This document shows positions 41,662 through 50,748 of a stretch of DNA of 64,000 nucleotides, piece by piece (the stretch's first letter is position 1; every line of letters starts with the position of its first letter). The notes beneath the pieces were generated by a model that was not told the DNA's origin, searched no databases, and saw only the letters and a list, made by a program, of their open reading frames with translations. The position numbers and the translations under genes were made by a program. Location of the stretch: assembly GCA_020636645.1 (NCBI GenBank), contig JACJXO010000003.1:372001-436000 (forward strand), given 5' to 3'. Source of the stretch: Chitinophagales bacterium. Its GTDB lineage: Bacteria > Bacteroidota > Bacteroidia > Chitinophagales > BACL12.

Positions 41662-43029
41662 ATGGAGCAGATCATACAATCTTTGCGATCCATCCCGGCA
41701 GACCGGATCAGTTTTGAAGAAGTGGGCAGGGTCTTATACCAGACAGATCCTGCTTCTTATCCTTATGCTGAGCACTTACCGGAAAAGGTTACCACCGGGT
41801 ATTCCCGAAAGATCGTAACCCTGGACCCTATTGAATGTCTGGTGTTATACTGGAGCCCGGGAGCTGCAAGTGCAGTGCATTTCCATGAAGGATTCTGGGG
41901 TTATGTGGCAGTTGTCAGGGGTGTTTGCCAAAATGTGGAATATGCTATGAAAGATGGCATCCTTCGGGAAACATCCATCACTACCGTTCATGCAGGAGGC
42001 ATTGTTCCGGAGCAGGACAATATCATCCACACCATACGGAATGGATCGGAAACCCAGCCCCTGATCACAGTGCACTTCTATCATCCCGCACTGGTGAACC
42101 TGGACGGTCTTCAGATCTATGATCTGGCAAATGGCCGAATAGGTATCCTGAATGATCAGGCTGCCAGTGCCAGCTGGGATGAGCCTGTTTCATCTTTCAG
42201 CAGAATCACAGACCATGCTTTCTCTTATGATACGTCAGGCGATGATGAACCCGCATCTCATATCATTCGCCCCCTCATCCCCAAACCGGATGCAACAACC
42301 ATAAGCAACATGCTGGAAGCCTACTATGATGATCAGGCTACCATGTACGATTATCTTGACCAGGCATACGCATCCAGAAAACTATATATTGAAGGAATCA
42401 ACAGTCGAATAGCAGGTCATTTACAACAGGCTGGCAATGTGGACCGTTTGCTGGCAATGGCGTGCGGAACCGGCAGGCGGGCTACAGAGATCAGAACTTT
42501 GTCGGGCCAAGATTATCAGATTATCGGGGTCGATCTCAGTAAGGAGATGGTGGAACAAGCTAAAGACAGAGACCTGGAGATCATGCATGCCAGTTGGAAC
42601 GATTTTGAACTGCATCTAAGCGGGAAGTTTGACATACTGACCACGTTATATGCATTTGGTCATCTGTCCTGCCATGAGGTCCGGGTGGACTATTTGCGCA
42701 GATTACTCCGGCTTGCCAAACAGGGAGCATTGCTTTTTGTAGATGTTTTCAACCTGGATGACCAGACTGAATGGGGCCCGCTGATCAGAGAAATGCACCG
42801 GAAACTTCATCTGAAGCATTTCAACTATGAATCAGGTGATGTTTTCTACAGCAGGAACAGACACGACCACCTGGCATACCTGCATTACTTCACAGAAACG
42901 GAGATCAGAAAATTGGTGGCCGAAAGTGGCTGGAAGATCAGGTCACTGGAATATGTTGGATACAGCAACCACCCCGGCGAAACTTCTTCATCAGATTCGG
43001 GCAATATTTTCCTGGTACTGGAAGCCTGA
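41662..43029 (+). CDS. Fusion of cysteine-dioxygenase-like cupin and SAM methyltransferase
   Basis: 455 residues. The N-terminal half (about 1-165) is a cysteine-dioxygenase-type cupin: YWSPGAASAVHFHEGFWG provides iron ligands His73 and His75, and NIIHTIRNGS provides His123. The position of the mammalian crosslink Cys is Gly80, as in bacterial enzymes. The C-terminal half (about 215-455) is a class I methyltransferase with motif I LLAMACGTGRRATEI (263-277), IIGVDLSKEMVEQA and LLFVDVFNLDD. A short linker joins them. The open frame starts eight codons earlier; 41662 is the first ATG. It lies downstream of the PLP enzyme and end to end with the EamA transporter. The product is probably a modified thiol or selenol, but no substrate is known. 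Confidence 0.85.
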   Translation: MEQIIQSLRSIPADRISFEEVGRVLYQTDPASYPYAEHLPEKVTTGYSRKIVTLDPIECLVLYWSPGAASAVHFHEGFWGYVAVVRGVCQNVEYAMKDGILRETSITTVHAGGIVPEQDNIIHTIRNGSETQPLITVHFYHPALVNLDGLQIYDLANGRIGILNDQAASASWDEPVSSFSRITDHAFSYDTSGDDEPASHIIRPLIPKPDATTISNMLEAYYDDQATMYDYLDQAYASRKLYIEGINSRIAGHLQQAGNVDRLLAMACGTGRRATEIRTLSGQDYQIIGVDLSKEMVEQAKDRDLEIMHASWNDFELHLSGKFDILTTLYAFGHLSCHEVRVDYLRRLLRLAKQGALLFVDVFNLDDQTEWGPLIREMHRKLHLKHFNYESGDVFYSRNRHDHLAYLHYFTETEIRKLVAESGWKIRSLEYVGYSNHPGETSSSDSGNIFLVLEA

Positions 43030-43917
43030 TCAACCACCTGGAAAATGCCTGAGATAGGCCTGCAACCTGCGTAAACTGGTTAACCTGTTCAGAAAGAAGA
43101 AATTCAGCACGACACCGGTCATCACTATGATCATCCCCAGATAACCGGTCGGCGTATAGTGCTCATGAAATATGAAGATGCCAAAGATGATGGCGAAAAC
43201 GATCCCCAGAAAAGTATAAGGCGTTACCCTGCTGGCCATCTCAATCTGATATGCCCTGGTCTGATACACCTGGGCGATCTGTGTCAGCAACCCGACAGCA
43301 ATTAACAACAGCCATTCGTTGCCCGAAGGCATCACCCAGTTGTTCACGGCAAAAGGCGTGATGACCGGAATGGTGACCAATGGCAAATAGAACACCACAA
43401 CCAGTGCATGCTCAGTCTCGCCCGCCTTTCTGACTGCATTATAGGCAAAGCCGGTAAGCGCCGCCGACAGCATACCCAGTAACAACAGAGAAACGGGAAA
43501 ATCATTGCCAAACCCTTTTATCAGCACCACCCCGGCAAAAGAGAGTAGTAAAAAGATCCATTGTTGCCAGCGAAGCTTCTCTTTCAGCAGAAAAGCAGCG
43601 AACAGAACAGTGAAAAGCGGCGACAGATATTGCACTGTGACTGCAGTGGCCAGTGGCAGGTGTTGCAGCGTATAAAAATAAATCAGCAAGGCCGCTGAAC
43701 CAGCTATTCCCCGCATGATGAGGTAAAAGTAATTGCCTTTCCCGAACGGGAATATCCTGAGACGCAGCAACAGAGTAAGTGATAAGATGAAAGAGATCAC
43801 AGAACGAAACAACACTATTTCATAGCTGGGTATTCCAGGCAACAGCTTGATACACACGTTCATCAGGGCGAAGAACATCGTTGACATCAATACAAAGCCT
43901 GTTGCCCTGTTACGCAT
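43030..43917 (-). CDS. EamA/DMT-family transporter
   Basis: 295 residues with ten hydrophobic helices and two EamA repeats (about 5-135 and 145-280). Motifs include ALMNVCIKLLPGIPSYEIVLFRS, MRGIAGSAALLIYFYTLQHLPLATA, TVQYLSPLFTVLFAAFLLKEKL and, in the second repeat, YTFLGIVFAIIFGIFIFHE. The family exports amino acids and metabolites, including cysteine-type compounds in E. coli (YdeD/EamA). It converges directly on the dioxygenase-methyltransferase fusion, with adjoining stops. Export of a product of that module is possible but unproven. A TACCTTTG element ends four bases before its ATG. Confidence 0.92.
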   Translation of the reverse strand: MRNRATGFVLMSTMFFALMNVCIKLLPGIPSYEIVLFRSVISFILSLTLLLRLRIFPFGKGNYFYLIMRGIAGSAALLIYFYTLQHLPLATAVTVQYLSPLFTVLFAAFLLKEKLRWQQWIFLLLSFAGVVLIKGFGNDFPVSLLLLGMLSAALTGFAYNAVRKAGETEHALVVVFYLPLVTIPVITPFAVNNWVMPSGNEWLLLIAVGLLTQIAQVYQTRAYQIEMASRVTPYTFLGIVFAIIFGIFIFHEHYTPTGYLGMIIVMTGVVLNFFFLNRLTSLRRLQAYLRHFPGG

Positions 43918-43921
43918 GTCA

Positions 43922-43929
43922 CAAAGGTA
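43922..43929 (-). promoter_or_regulatory. -7 promoter element for the EamA transporter, leaderless spacing
   Basis: The minus strand reads TACCTTTG, then TGAC, then the ATG at 43917. Confidence 0.6.
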
Positions 43930-44013
43930 AACAACCGCCGGATGCAGCAGCTTTCCGGGATTTATGGCATGAAATGTGAAATACTTTTAAAAATTGCGTC
44001 TTATCATAAAAAC

Positions 44014-44039
44014 TTGCTTCCTTTAACGTTGATAATTTG
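44014..44039 (+). promoter_or_regulatory. Possible promoter for the S41 protease
   Basis: TTG at 44014-44016 and TAATTTG at 44033-44039, one base short of the -7 octamer, 14 bases before the ATG. The fit is imperfect. Confidence 0.3.
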
Positions 44040-44053
44040 TTAAGCCTATCATT

Positions 44054-45664
44054 ATGTACAACAGCGCAAAATCTCTTCTATTCATTCTGTTACTGACCGG
44101 GGCATCTGTGTTCGCACAGACCGCCAGCGACACTACCATGACCATGCAGGAAGCTCAGCTCAAGCTGGAGCGTTTCATGCAGCTCATAGATTCCAAATAC
44201 CTGGAAGATGTGGACCCGGGCGTAATGGTCGATGAGGCCATCAATGCCATTCTGGAACACCTGGACCCCCACTCTGTCTATTTTACCGAAGAAGAATTAC
44301 AGCAGGCCAACGAGCCGCTGGAAGGCAATTTTGAGGGTGTGGGTATTCAGTTCAATATTCTTCGAGATACCATCATCGTAGTGAATACCATTTCAGGCGG
44401 GCCATCAGAAAAAGTGGGCATCATGAGCGGCGATAAGATCGTGGTGATAGACGGCGAAAATGTAGCCGGAATTGGCATCACCAACAAAGGAGTGACCGAC
44501 AGACTTCGCGGACCAAAAGGCACCAGGGTGAAGGTCAGTATTGACCGCAAAGGCCTGACAAAACCTCAGGACTTTTCCATTACCCGAGATGTGATACCAC
44601 TATACAGCGTTGATGCATCCTATATGCTGGATCCTGAAACAGGCTATATCCGCGTAAGCAAATTTGCCGCATCTACTGTTGAAGAATTCCGTGATGCTGT
44701 GTCTGAACTGAAAGGCGATGGCATGGAGAACCTGATCCTGGATCTTCGCGGAAACGGCGGTGGATATCTGAATGCAGCCATTGATCTGAGCGATGAATTT
44801 CTGGATGCCGGAAAGCTTATCGTTTATACCGATGGCCGGGCTTACCCAAGACAGGATGCATATGCTACCTCATTTGGAAAAATGCAATCCGGGAAAGTAG
44901 TGGTGCTCATAGATGAATCGTCGGCTTCTGCCAGTGAGATCGTTTCCGGAGCCCTGCAAGACTGGGATCGTGCCTTGATCGTTGGAAGGCGCAGTTTTGG
45001 AAAAGGTCTGGTGCAGCGTCCGTACAACCTGACCGACGGGTCTGCTGTCAGACTTACTGTAAGCAGATACTATACTCCTTCTGGCAGGTGTATCCAAAAG
45101 CCTTATGACGATGGAATAGATGCTTATCACAAAGATCTCGATGAACGCTTTCAGGATGGAGAACTTACCGCCGATCATGTATTTGAATACCCAGACTCCC
45201 TGAAGTATTTCACCAATGCAAAACGGGTGGTTTACGGCGGAGGTGGTATCATGCCTGATATCTATGTACCAATAGATACTACCTGGACCACAGAGTACTA
45301 TCTGGATATACTGCGTAACAGCCTGCACAACCAGTTCAGTCTGACATATGTAAATGACCACCGCGAAGAACTGAATAAACAATATCCGGATGCCTTTGCA
45401 TTTCTGAATGGTTTTAAGGTGACCGAAGGACTTTGGAAAGAATTCATTGATTATGCAACTTCTGAAGAAGTAGCATTCAATGAGGAAGAGTTTGAAACCT
45501 GTAAGGAAAGACTTGACTTGTTACTTCGTTCTACCATCGCCAGAAATCTGTATGATTTTGAAGCCTTCTGGGTGGTCTATAACTCTCAGGATGAGGCGAT
45601 AGACAAAGCAATGGAAGCTATGCATGACGAAACCTTCCGTAAAATGAAGATCGCTTCTAAATAA
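44054..45664 (+). CDS. S41 C-terminal processing protease with PDZ domain
   Basis: 536 residues with signal peptide SLLFILLLTGASVFAQ. A helical N-terminal part leads to the PDZ domain (about 95-170, VGIQFNILRDTIIVVNTISG and KVGIMSGDKIVVIDGENVAG). The S41 core (about 180-390) has LILDLRGNGGGYLNAAID, the catalytic Ser in IDESSASASEIVSGALQD, and the Lys in VGRRSFGKGLVQ. The C-terminal 130 residues are helical. These proteases trim or degrade envelope proteins from their C-termini in the periplasm. It is followed by a strong terminator that also reaches the minus gene. Confidence 0.95.
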   Translation: MYNSAKSLLFILLLTGASVFAQTASDTTMTMQEAQLKLERFMQLIDSKYLEDVDPGVMVDEAINAILEHLDPHSVYFTEEELQQANEPLEGNFEGVGIQFNILRDTIIVVNTISGGPSEKVGIMSGDKIVVIDGENVAGIGITNKGVTDRLRGPKGTRVKVSIDRKGLTKPQDFSITRDVIPLYSVDASYMLDPETGYIRVSKFAASTVEEFRDAVSELKGDGMENLILDLRGNGGGYLNAAIDLSDEFLDAGKLIVYTDGRAYPRQDAYATSFGKMQSGKVVVLIDESSASASEIVSGALQDWDRALIVGRRSFGKGLVQRPYNLTDGSAVRLTVSRYYTPSGRCIQKPYDDGIDAYHKDLDERFQDGELTADHVFEYPDSLKYFTNAKRVVYGGGGIMPDIYVPIDTTWTTEYYLDILRNSLHNQFSLTYVNDHREELNKQYPDAFAFLNGFKVTEGLWKEFIDYATSEEVAFNEEEFETCKERLDLLLRSTIARNLYDFEAFWVVYNSQDEAIDKAMEAMHDETFRKMKIASK

Positions 45665-45676
45665 TAGTTTCAAGAT

Positions 45677-45711
45677 AAAAAAAGCCCCGTTGTTTAACGG
45701 GGCTTTTTTTT
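45677..45711. terminator. Two-way intrinsic terminator
   Basis: AAAAAAAGCCCCGTT pairs with AACGGGGCTTTTTTT around GTTT. It follows the S41 protease on the plus strand and ends at the stop of the PorU2-like gene on the minus strand. Confidence 0.9.
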
Positions 45712-48700
45712 ATCTGGCCAGATACATTTTACCCAGACCGCTCTCGAAATACTGATCGGTTCCTGTATCAAAGTGCTCCAGTGACTGACCGTCCAGTCTG
45801 AAAACCACACGGTACAGATAGAGTCCGTTTCCAACCGGATCACCAAATTTATCTGTTCCGTCCCAGGCAAACTCAGTGATATTCGTTCCTATATGCAATG
45901 GGCCAAGCTCAGGAGCCAGTACTTCGCGGATCACTTTTCCGCTCACGGTCAGGATCTGAACTTTAATGTAATCAGGTACTTCACTGCCAGTCAGCGTGAA
46001 CACAAATCTGGTTTGTGTAGTAAATGGATTCGGGTAGGTCAGAACATTGCTCACCATCGGCTTATTGACCACTTCAAATCCGATGCGATAGTCCACCCCG
46101 TCGCCACTGCTGTTACCACTCACGTCAGCCCCGTTCACCCATAATTCGTATAAACCATCCTGACTGAAATCAGGATTCATTTCAATCCTGGCAGTATTGT
46201 TCGTGGCAGCGGTCTCAGCCGGATAGAATATCAGGGTGCCGTCATGGTAAGCAAATGGAACAACAGATCCGTCAGGATACTTCACAGAAACCTGCATCAG
46301 ACTGGTATCAGAAAGTGCCAGAAATGTATTTTCATCTTTCAGGGCGATAACGATAGCCGGGCTGGCTGAAACAATATCGCCATCCAGAATATGTACTCCG
46401 TCAAAAGTGACGTCTATGTTCGGATCGGACAGATCTCCAGATACGTGCAGGGGTAAATAGCCTATGTTGTTGAAGTGATATTGTTCCGGCTGGTCAAACG
46501 GGGGATTGACCTCCACGATCAGCGTGGAAGCACCTGGAGGAATGTCTTTTGTGTCAATGGTAATATCGGCCGTTAACCTTTCAAATGCACGAATGGAATC
46601 CTGTCTTTCAAAAGGTACGGGATGCAATACATTGGCAGCATCCTGAATGGTGAACGCAATAAGCATACTATCCAGATCCCAGGCGCTCACATTATCTACA
46701 GCCACTCTGAAATGCAGCGGCTCACCCTGCTGTATGCTGTCTTTCTGCCAGGAAAAATCAGCAAATGCATTCAGGGCAGCCTCTCCTAGCGGTGTGTAGA
46801 TGACCTGCCATTCGTTGAGTTGAGCAGGTGTTCTTACCACATCATCAAAGGTATTGGTGCGCAGGCGTATATAAGGATACATGTTAGCATCGATCCAGCT
46901 GATGGTGGTATCGCCGGAAACAAGCCCGCTGGAAAGTAATGTTTGCATTCCGTATTCATCTTCTCCCAGAACCTCCAGATACACACTGTCTGCTTCTGAA
47001 TCCGGAGCTTCATAATTCCATTTCACCTGATCCCAGGCGGCGGCAGGTCCAATGCGTTCTGAAGTGTAGCTGCCTTCATCCCAAAGGCCTGAAATATTGA
47101 CCACGGCATCGATCTTGTTTCCCAGCGTGTCGCCAATGATCTCAAATGCAGAAGCAGGTTCACCTTTTTTTGCATAGAAGATGTATGATCTGTCAAAATC
47201 ATATACAGCCAGATCGTTGATCATGACCGCACCGTACTCGTTGAATGCATCGAAAAGGCTTTCGCCACCCAGTGACAAGGTATCATCGAGCCACTCATTG
47301 AATTGCGGATAGTTATTGCTGTAACACAAGAAATAGGTGCCGTCTGGTACACTGTCCTTCATGAAATGATAGAAAGCAGTTCTGCTCTCCAGATCAGCCG
47401 TACTGAACTGAATGATCTGTTCATAGGCATCGGCAGAACAGTAAATATCTCCATAAGGTCCGAAACCGGAATCATCCACTTCAGATACCTGCCAGGGATA
47501 GCCACTTACCGGATCGATCACAAATACTACAAACCCATTATTGGCACAGGAGCCTACAGCCATCTCTTCGCCATTCAGATAGCTGGTCACTTCGGTCCAG
47601 TCAGTGGTAGGGTAAATACCTGTAGCCACCTGGTAGTTGACATAGTTGTTGACGAAGTGGAAATTGCGGTCCTCATCCAGAGAGATGTTATCGTATAAAT
47701 CATCGGCATACTGAAAATAATGGCTTTGATTCCAACCTATCTCCTCGCCGCTTTTATAACGGAAGGAACTTGTGCGCCAGAGATAATCAGCACCACCTGC
47801 AGTATCCACACTGACACGCCAGTAATATACCCTGCCGGAGAGCCATGTAACGGGCGGCGCTTCCCATTTCAGCACTCCTCCGCTCTGGGTAACAGAATGG
47901 CTTTGCAACAAAGGACTGTTAAAAGAGGCTGTGGTATCGATCTGCATCACATAAGTACGGGTACCTGCAAATGGATTACTTGTGGAAGCAGCAAGATAAT
48001 CAGGTGCTTCATTGATCAGTGCAAATTCATAGGGATAGACCGGGTTAGCATCATCACCAAGTATCAGCTGGGTCTTGCTAATAACATTATTCCACTCTGC
48101 GATCTCAGCTATGGAATCTCCATAGTCAACGGTAATGGTAAAACTATTCAAACCCACTCCGCTGTTAGCATCGGTAAAAAGCCTGATACCTACGGTATCC
48201 CGAAACTGAGCACTTCTCAGTGTTCGGGTAACCAGCTCACTGCTGCCATCAGGCCTGATCCTTTCAACTGATACTGTGTAATCCTTGTCAATGGCCATTC
48301 CAATGTTGGTCACCACCACCTGCACTGTAAAAGAGTCTTCCAGTGTGGTAATAACTGAAGGTTCAAAAAACACATAGGGTTCTTCTATCACATAATCCGG
48401 TAAACTATGGGTATTGAGCCTGAGAGCCGGATCACCCTGCAGGGCTGTATGCTGCAGGGTCAGGAGGTCATAAATGTTGTCAAAAGCGGAAATATATTCT
48501 GCTGCACCCTGCAGTGCATCTCCTATGCCCTGACCATACCTGTATCGGGAAAGTTCTGCATAGAATCTCAGGCCATAGTTATACAGGCTGCCTGCAAGTG
48601 AAAAAGTAGTGGCAGCAATAAATGCGATAGAGGCCCTGTCTTCGGTATTGATATACTTTTCACCCAGTGTGATGGTGCCATCAAAGATTGCCGCAGTATT

Positions 48701-50731
48701 GCATCCGTTACCAAAAATCACATTGTACTTTCCATAATTCGTAAAATCTTCAGGATCGCCGATATTGTAATCAAATGAGCCGGTAGTGCTGTGACCAAAG
48801 AATGTGACCAGTGAAACTCCACTATTGATAAGGGAATCGATATAGTCTGATGTTTCATAAAAAATTGGATCTGTAGTGATCTTGTTGAACTGAATAACAT
48901 TGGCTCCATACAGCGTGTCTTCAGCAATATCACCCAGGTTACGCAGGTAGGTATTGAACAGGCTCTGCTCATATTCATTCAACCCTCCTGCAAAATGCAG
49001 CATGTTCTTCATCCATGCTTTGCTTTCAATAGTCTGATCGGTCGTTGCCTGCACAGTTTCGTACTCTACCACTTTATCCAGGTAGTTTTTCACTTCTGTG
49101 CCGTTATATGCTACCAGTCTGCCAACTGGAAGTTCCGGAATATAGCTTCCCGGCCTGCACACCAGGAGTACATCTGAACCCGGATTGCCAAATGTAGGTA
49201 CGGTATTCTGCGCAAAGCTTTCTGCATTGTTCCTGCAACCATCATACTTTCTTGCTTTACCTATCAGGAACAGATACCTTGGATCGGTTTCAAAATGATC
49301 TTCAGCAAAGAATACAAAATTCCTGACAGCCAGCGGATGTGTTTTAATACCATAAGCAAACTGATCGGTCAGCTGTGCTATATCCGCAATCAGCGGCTGG
49401 AAAGATCCGCCTGCAAACCCCTCTCTATAGTCAGCATAAGCTTGTATCCAGTCTTCACCAGTTCCGTCATCACGCAACCCTGCATGTGAAATGATCAGGT
49501 AGTCACCCTGGTTGACCGGGTTATTGAAATCAATGAAGGTTACCGGCTCCAGTTCCTGCACCTGCAGAATATCAAGGGTATCCTGGCTGCTCAGCCATAT
49601 CCTGTTGCCTGAAGCATCGTAAGGCATAAGGATCTCTGTATTGGAACCAACAATGGTACCGATCATTCTTTTGTGATCGTCAAAATCCCAGATAACCGGA
49701 TCGGTGGACTTTTCATTGAAATCAGTGATGACCAGATATTTGGTGGCCGATAAAGAGTTGACCAGCCGCAGACCCACTTTGCTGGCATTATTGAAATCCC
49801 AGATACGCGGATAGGTGATCTCAATATAACAGTTTCGCAGATAGTCATTACTGCCATTCAGTGACGCAAACGACACGGTATTACTGCTCAATAAATTGTC
49901 TATAGAAAATTCATATTTTTTAAAATCATATCCTGTAAAACTGGTGTCATACAAAGTGGTTCCATTAAAGGAAATGGTATAGTGATGTTCCACTTCATTG
50001 GTTGCAATGACCGCTGTTCGAAGGGTGGGCACAAAAGCATCTTCTCCGGAGTATATATTGGAAGTGCTCAGTGTCTTGTTTCTGGTGGTACCTGCAAACC
50101 TGGTCTCAGAAAAACCTTCTCCGTCGTCATATTTAGATGAATAGATCTCCAGGTAATACCTTCCGGGAGCAAAATAACTTGCACCGTGATTCAACACCGT
50201 AGTGGAGCCGTTGATCATGAGGGTGCGAAATTCATAATGCGATTCCGGTTCTGGCATGTCACTAAGCACATTGGCCAATTGTTCCATGCGCAGGTGGCCC
50301 GGATCTGAGTTCCAGGTGAGAAAATAAACTGCGGTATCGGTAAAGAGGCTGGTATAGGTATGTATCTGATACTGCTCATTTTCATAGAGACGGGTATCCA
50401 GCTTTCCATCATTACGGATTCCGTAAAACTCAATGAAGTCTCCCGGATCAAAGCTGCCATCTCCATCTCCTTCAATGTACAGATATTGCTCTTCGCCCAG
50501 CTGAAATAGCTGAAAGTCGTCAGGAGCAATAGTGGCTATATCTGTACCGATGGCTGTAAGTGCGTCTGCCAGCTCATCATAGTGCAGGCGGTAAAGCCCG
50601 TCTGCAGCTGTTCTGATCTTCAGATACTGCTGATCATATGATATCCATTCATTGCCATACAGGTCTGTTTGCGCCGACAGTGCCGAAGCGAACCAGAGCA
50701 GTATAATAAGCGAGGGTATGCGTTTGATCAT
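45710..50731 (-). CDS. Very large C25 (gingipain-fold) protein, PorU2-like T9SS sortase
   Basis: 1673 residues with a signal peptide (SLIILLWFASALSAQ). The first 400 residues are beta-rich and precede a C25 cysteine peptidase domain in which the catalytic His is in TFFGHSTTGSFDYN (near 645) and the Cys in VIFGNGCNTAAIFDG (near 674). After it come CARDB-like Ig segments (for example FTVQVVVTNIGMAIDKDYTV near 800). The end has NVLTYPNPFTTQTRFVFTLT and GNGLYLYRVVFRL, a FlgD-type Ig domain as at the end of PorU. PorU cleaves the sorting tail of T9SS cargo and attaches it to a surface lipid. The gene is longer than P. gingivalis PorU (about 1158) and follows a PorV-like gene by 17 bases, fitting the PorU2/PorV2 pair. 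Whether it is a sortase or a cargo protease is open. Confidence 0.8.
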   Translation of the reverse strand: MIKRIPSLIILLWFASALSAQTDLYGNEWISYDQQYLKIRTAADGLYRLHYDELADALTAIGTDIATIAPDDFQLFQLGEEQYLYIEGDGDGSFDPGDFIEFYGIRNDGKLDTRLYENEQYQIHTYTSLFTDTAVYFLTWNSDPGHLRMEQLANVLSDMPEPESHYEFRTLMINGSTTVLNHGASYFAPGRYYLEIYSSKYDDGEGFSETRFAGTTRNKTLSTSNIYSGEDAFVPTLRTAVIATNEVEHHYTISFNGTTLYDTSFTGYDFKKYEFSIDNLLSSNTVSFASLNGSNDYLRNCYIEITYPRIWDFNNASKVGLRLVNSLSATKYLVITDFNEKSTDPVIWDFDDHKRMIGTIVGSNTEILMPYDASGNRIWLSSQDTLDILQVQELEPVTFIDFNNPVNQGDYLIISHAGLRDDGTGEDWIQAYADYREGFAGGSFQPLIADIAQLTDQFAYGIKTHPLAVRNFVFFAEDHFETDPRYLFLIGKARKYDGCRNNAESFAQNTVPTFGNPGSDVLLVCRPGSYIPELPVGRLVAYNGTEVKNYLDKVVEYETVQATTDQTIESKAWMKNMLHFAGGLNEYEQSLFNTYLRNLGDIAEDTLYGANVIQFNKITTDPIFYETSDYIDSLINSGVSLVTFFGHSTTGSFDYNIGDPEDFTNYGKYNVIFGNGCNTAAIFDGTITLGEKYINTEDRASIAFIAATTFSLAGSLYNYGLRFYAELSRYRYGQGIGDALQGAAEYISAFDNIYDLLTLQHTALQGDPALRLNTHSLPDYVIEEPYVFFEPSVITTLEDSFTVQVVVTNIGMAIDKDYTVSVERIRPDGSSELVTRTLRSAQFRDTVGIRLFTDANSGVGLNSFTITVDYGDSIAEIAEWNNVISKTQLILGDDANPVYPYEFALINEAPDYLAASTSNPFAGTRTYVMQIDTTASFNSPLLQSHSVTQSGGVLKWEAPPVTWLSGRVYYWRVSVDTAGGADYLWRTSSFRYKSGEEIGWNQSHYFQYADDLYDNISLDEDRNFHFVNNYVNYQVATGIYPTTDWTEVTSYLNGEEMAVGSCANNGFVVFVIDPVSGYPWQVSEVDDSGFGPYGDIYCSADAYEQIIQFSTADLESRTAFYHFMKDSVPDGTYFLCYSNNYPQFNEWLDDTLSLGGESLFDAFNEYGAVMINDLAVYDFDRSYIFYAKKGEPASAFEIIGDTLGNKIDAVVNISGLWDEGSYTSERIGPAAAWDQVKWNYEAPDSEADSVYLEVLGEDEYGMQTLLSSGLVSGDTTISWIDANMYPYIRLRTNTFDDVVRTPAQLNEWQVIYTPLGEAALNAFADFSWQKDSIQQGEPLHFRVAVDNVSAWDLDSMLIAFTIQDAANVLHPVPFERQDSIRAFERLTADITIDTKDIPPGASTLIVEVNPPFDQPEQYHFNNIGYLPLHVSGDLSDPNIDVTFDGVHILDGDIVSASPAIVIALKDENTFLALSDTSLMQVSVKYPDGSVVPFAYHDGTLIFYPAETAATNNTARIEMNPDFSQDGLYELWVNGADVSGNSSGDGVDYRIGFEVVNKPMVSNVLTYPNPFTTQTRFVFTLTGSEVPDYIKVQILTVSGKVIREVLAPELGPLHIGTNITEFAWDGTDKFGDPVGNGLYLYRVVFRLDGQSLEHFDTGTDQYFESGLGKMYLAR

Positions 50732-50748
50732 AGGCGCAGGTTAGCGGA

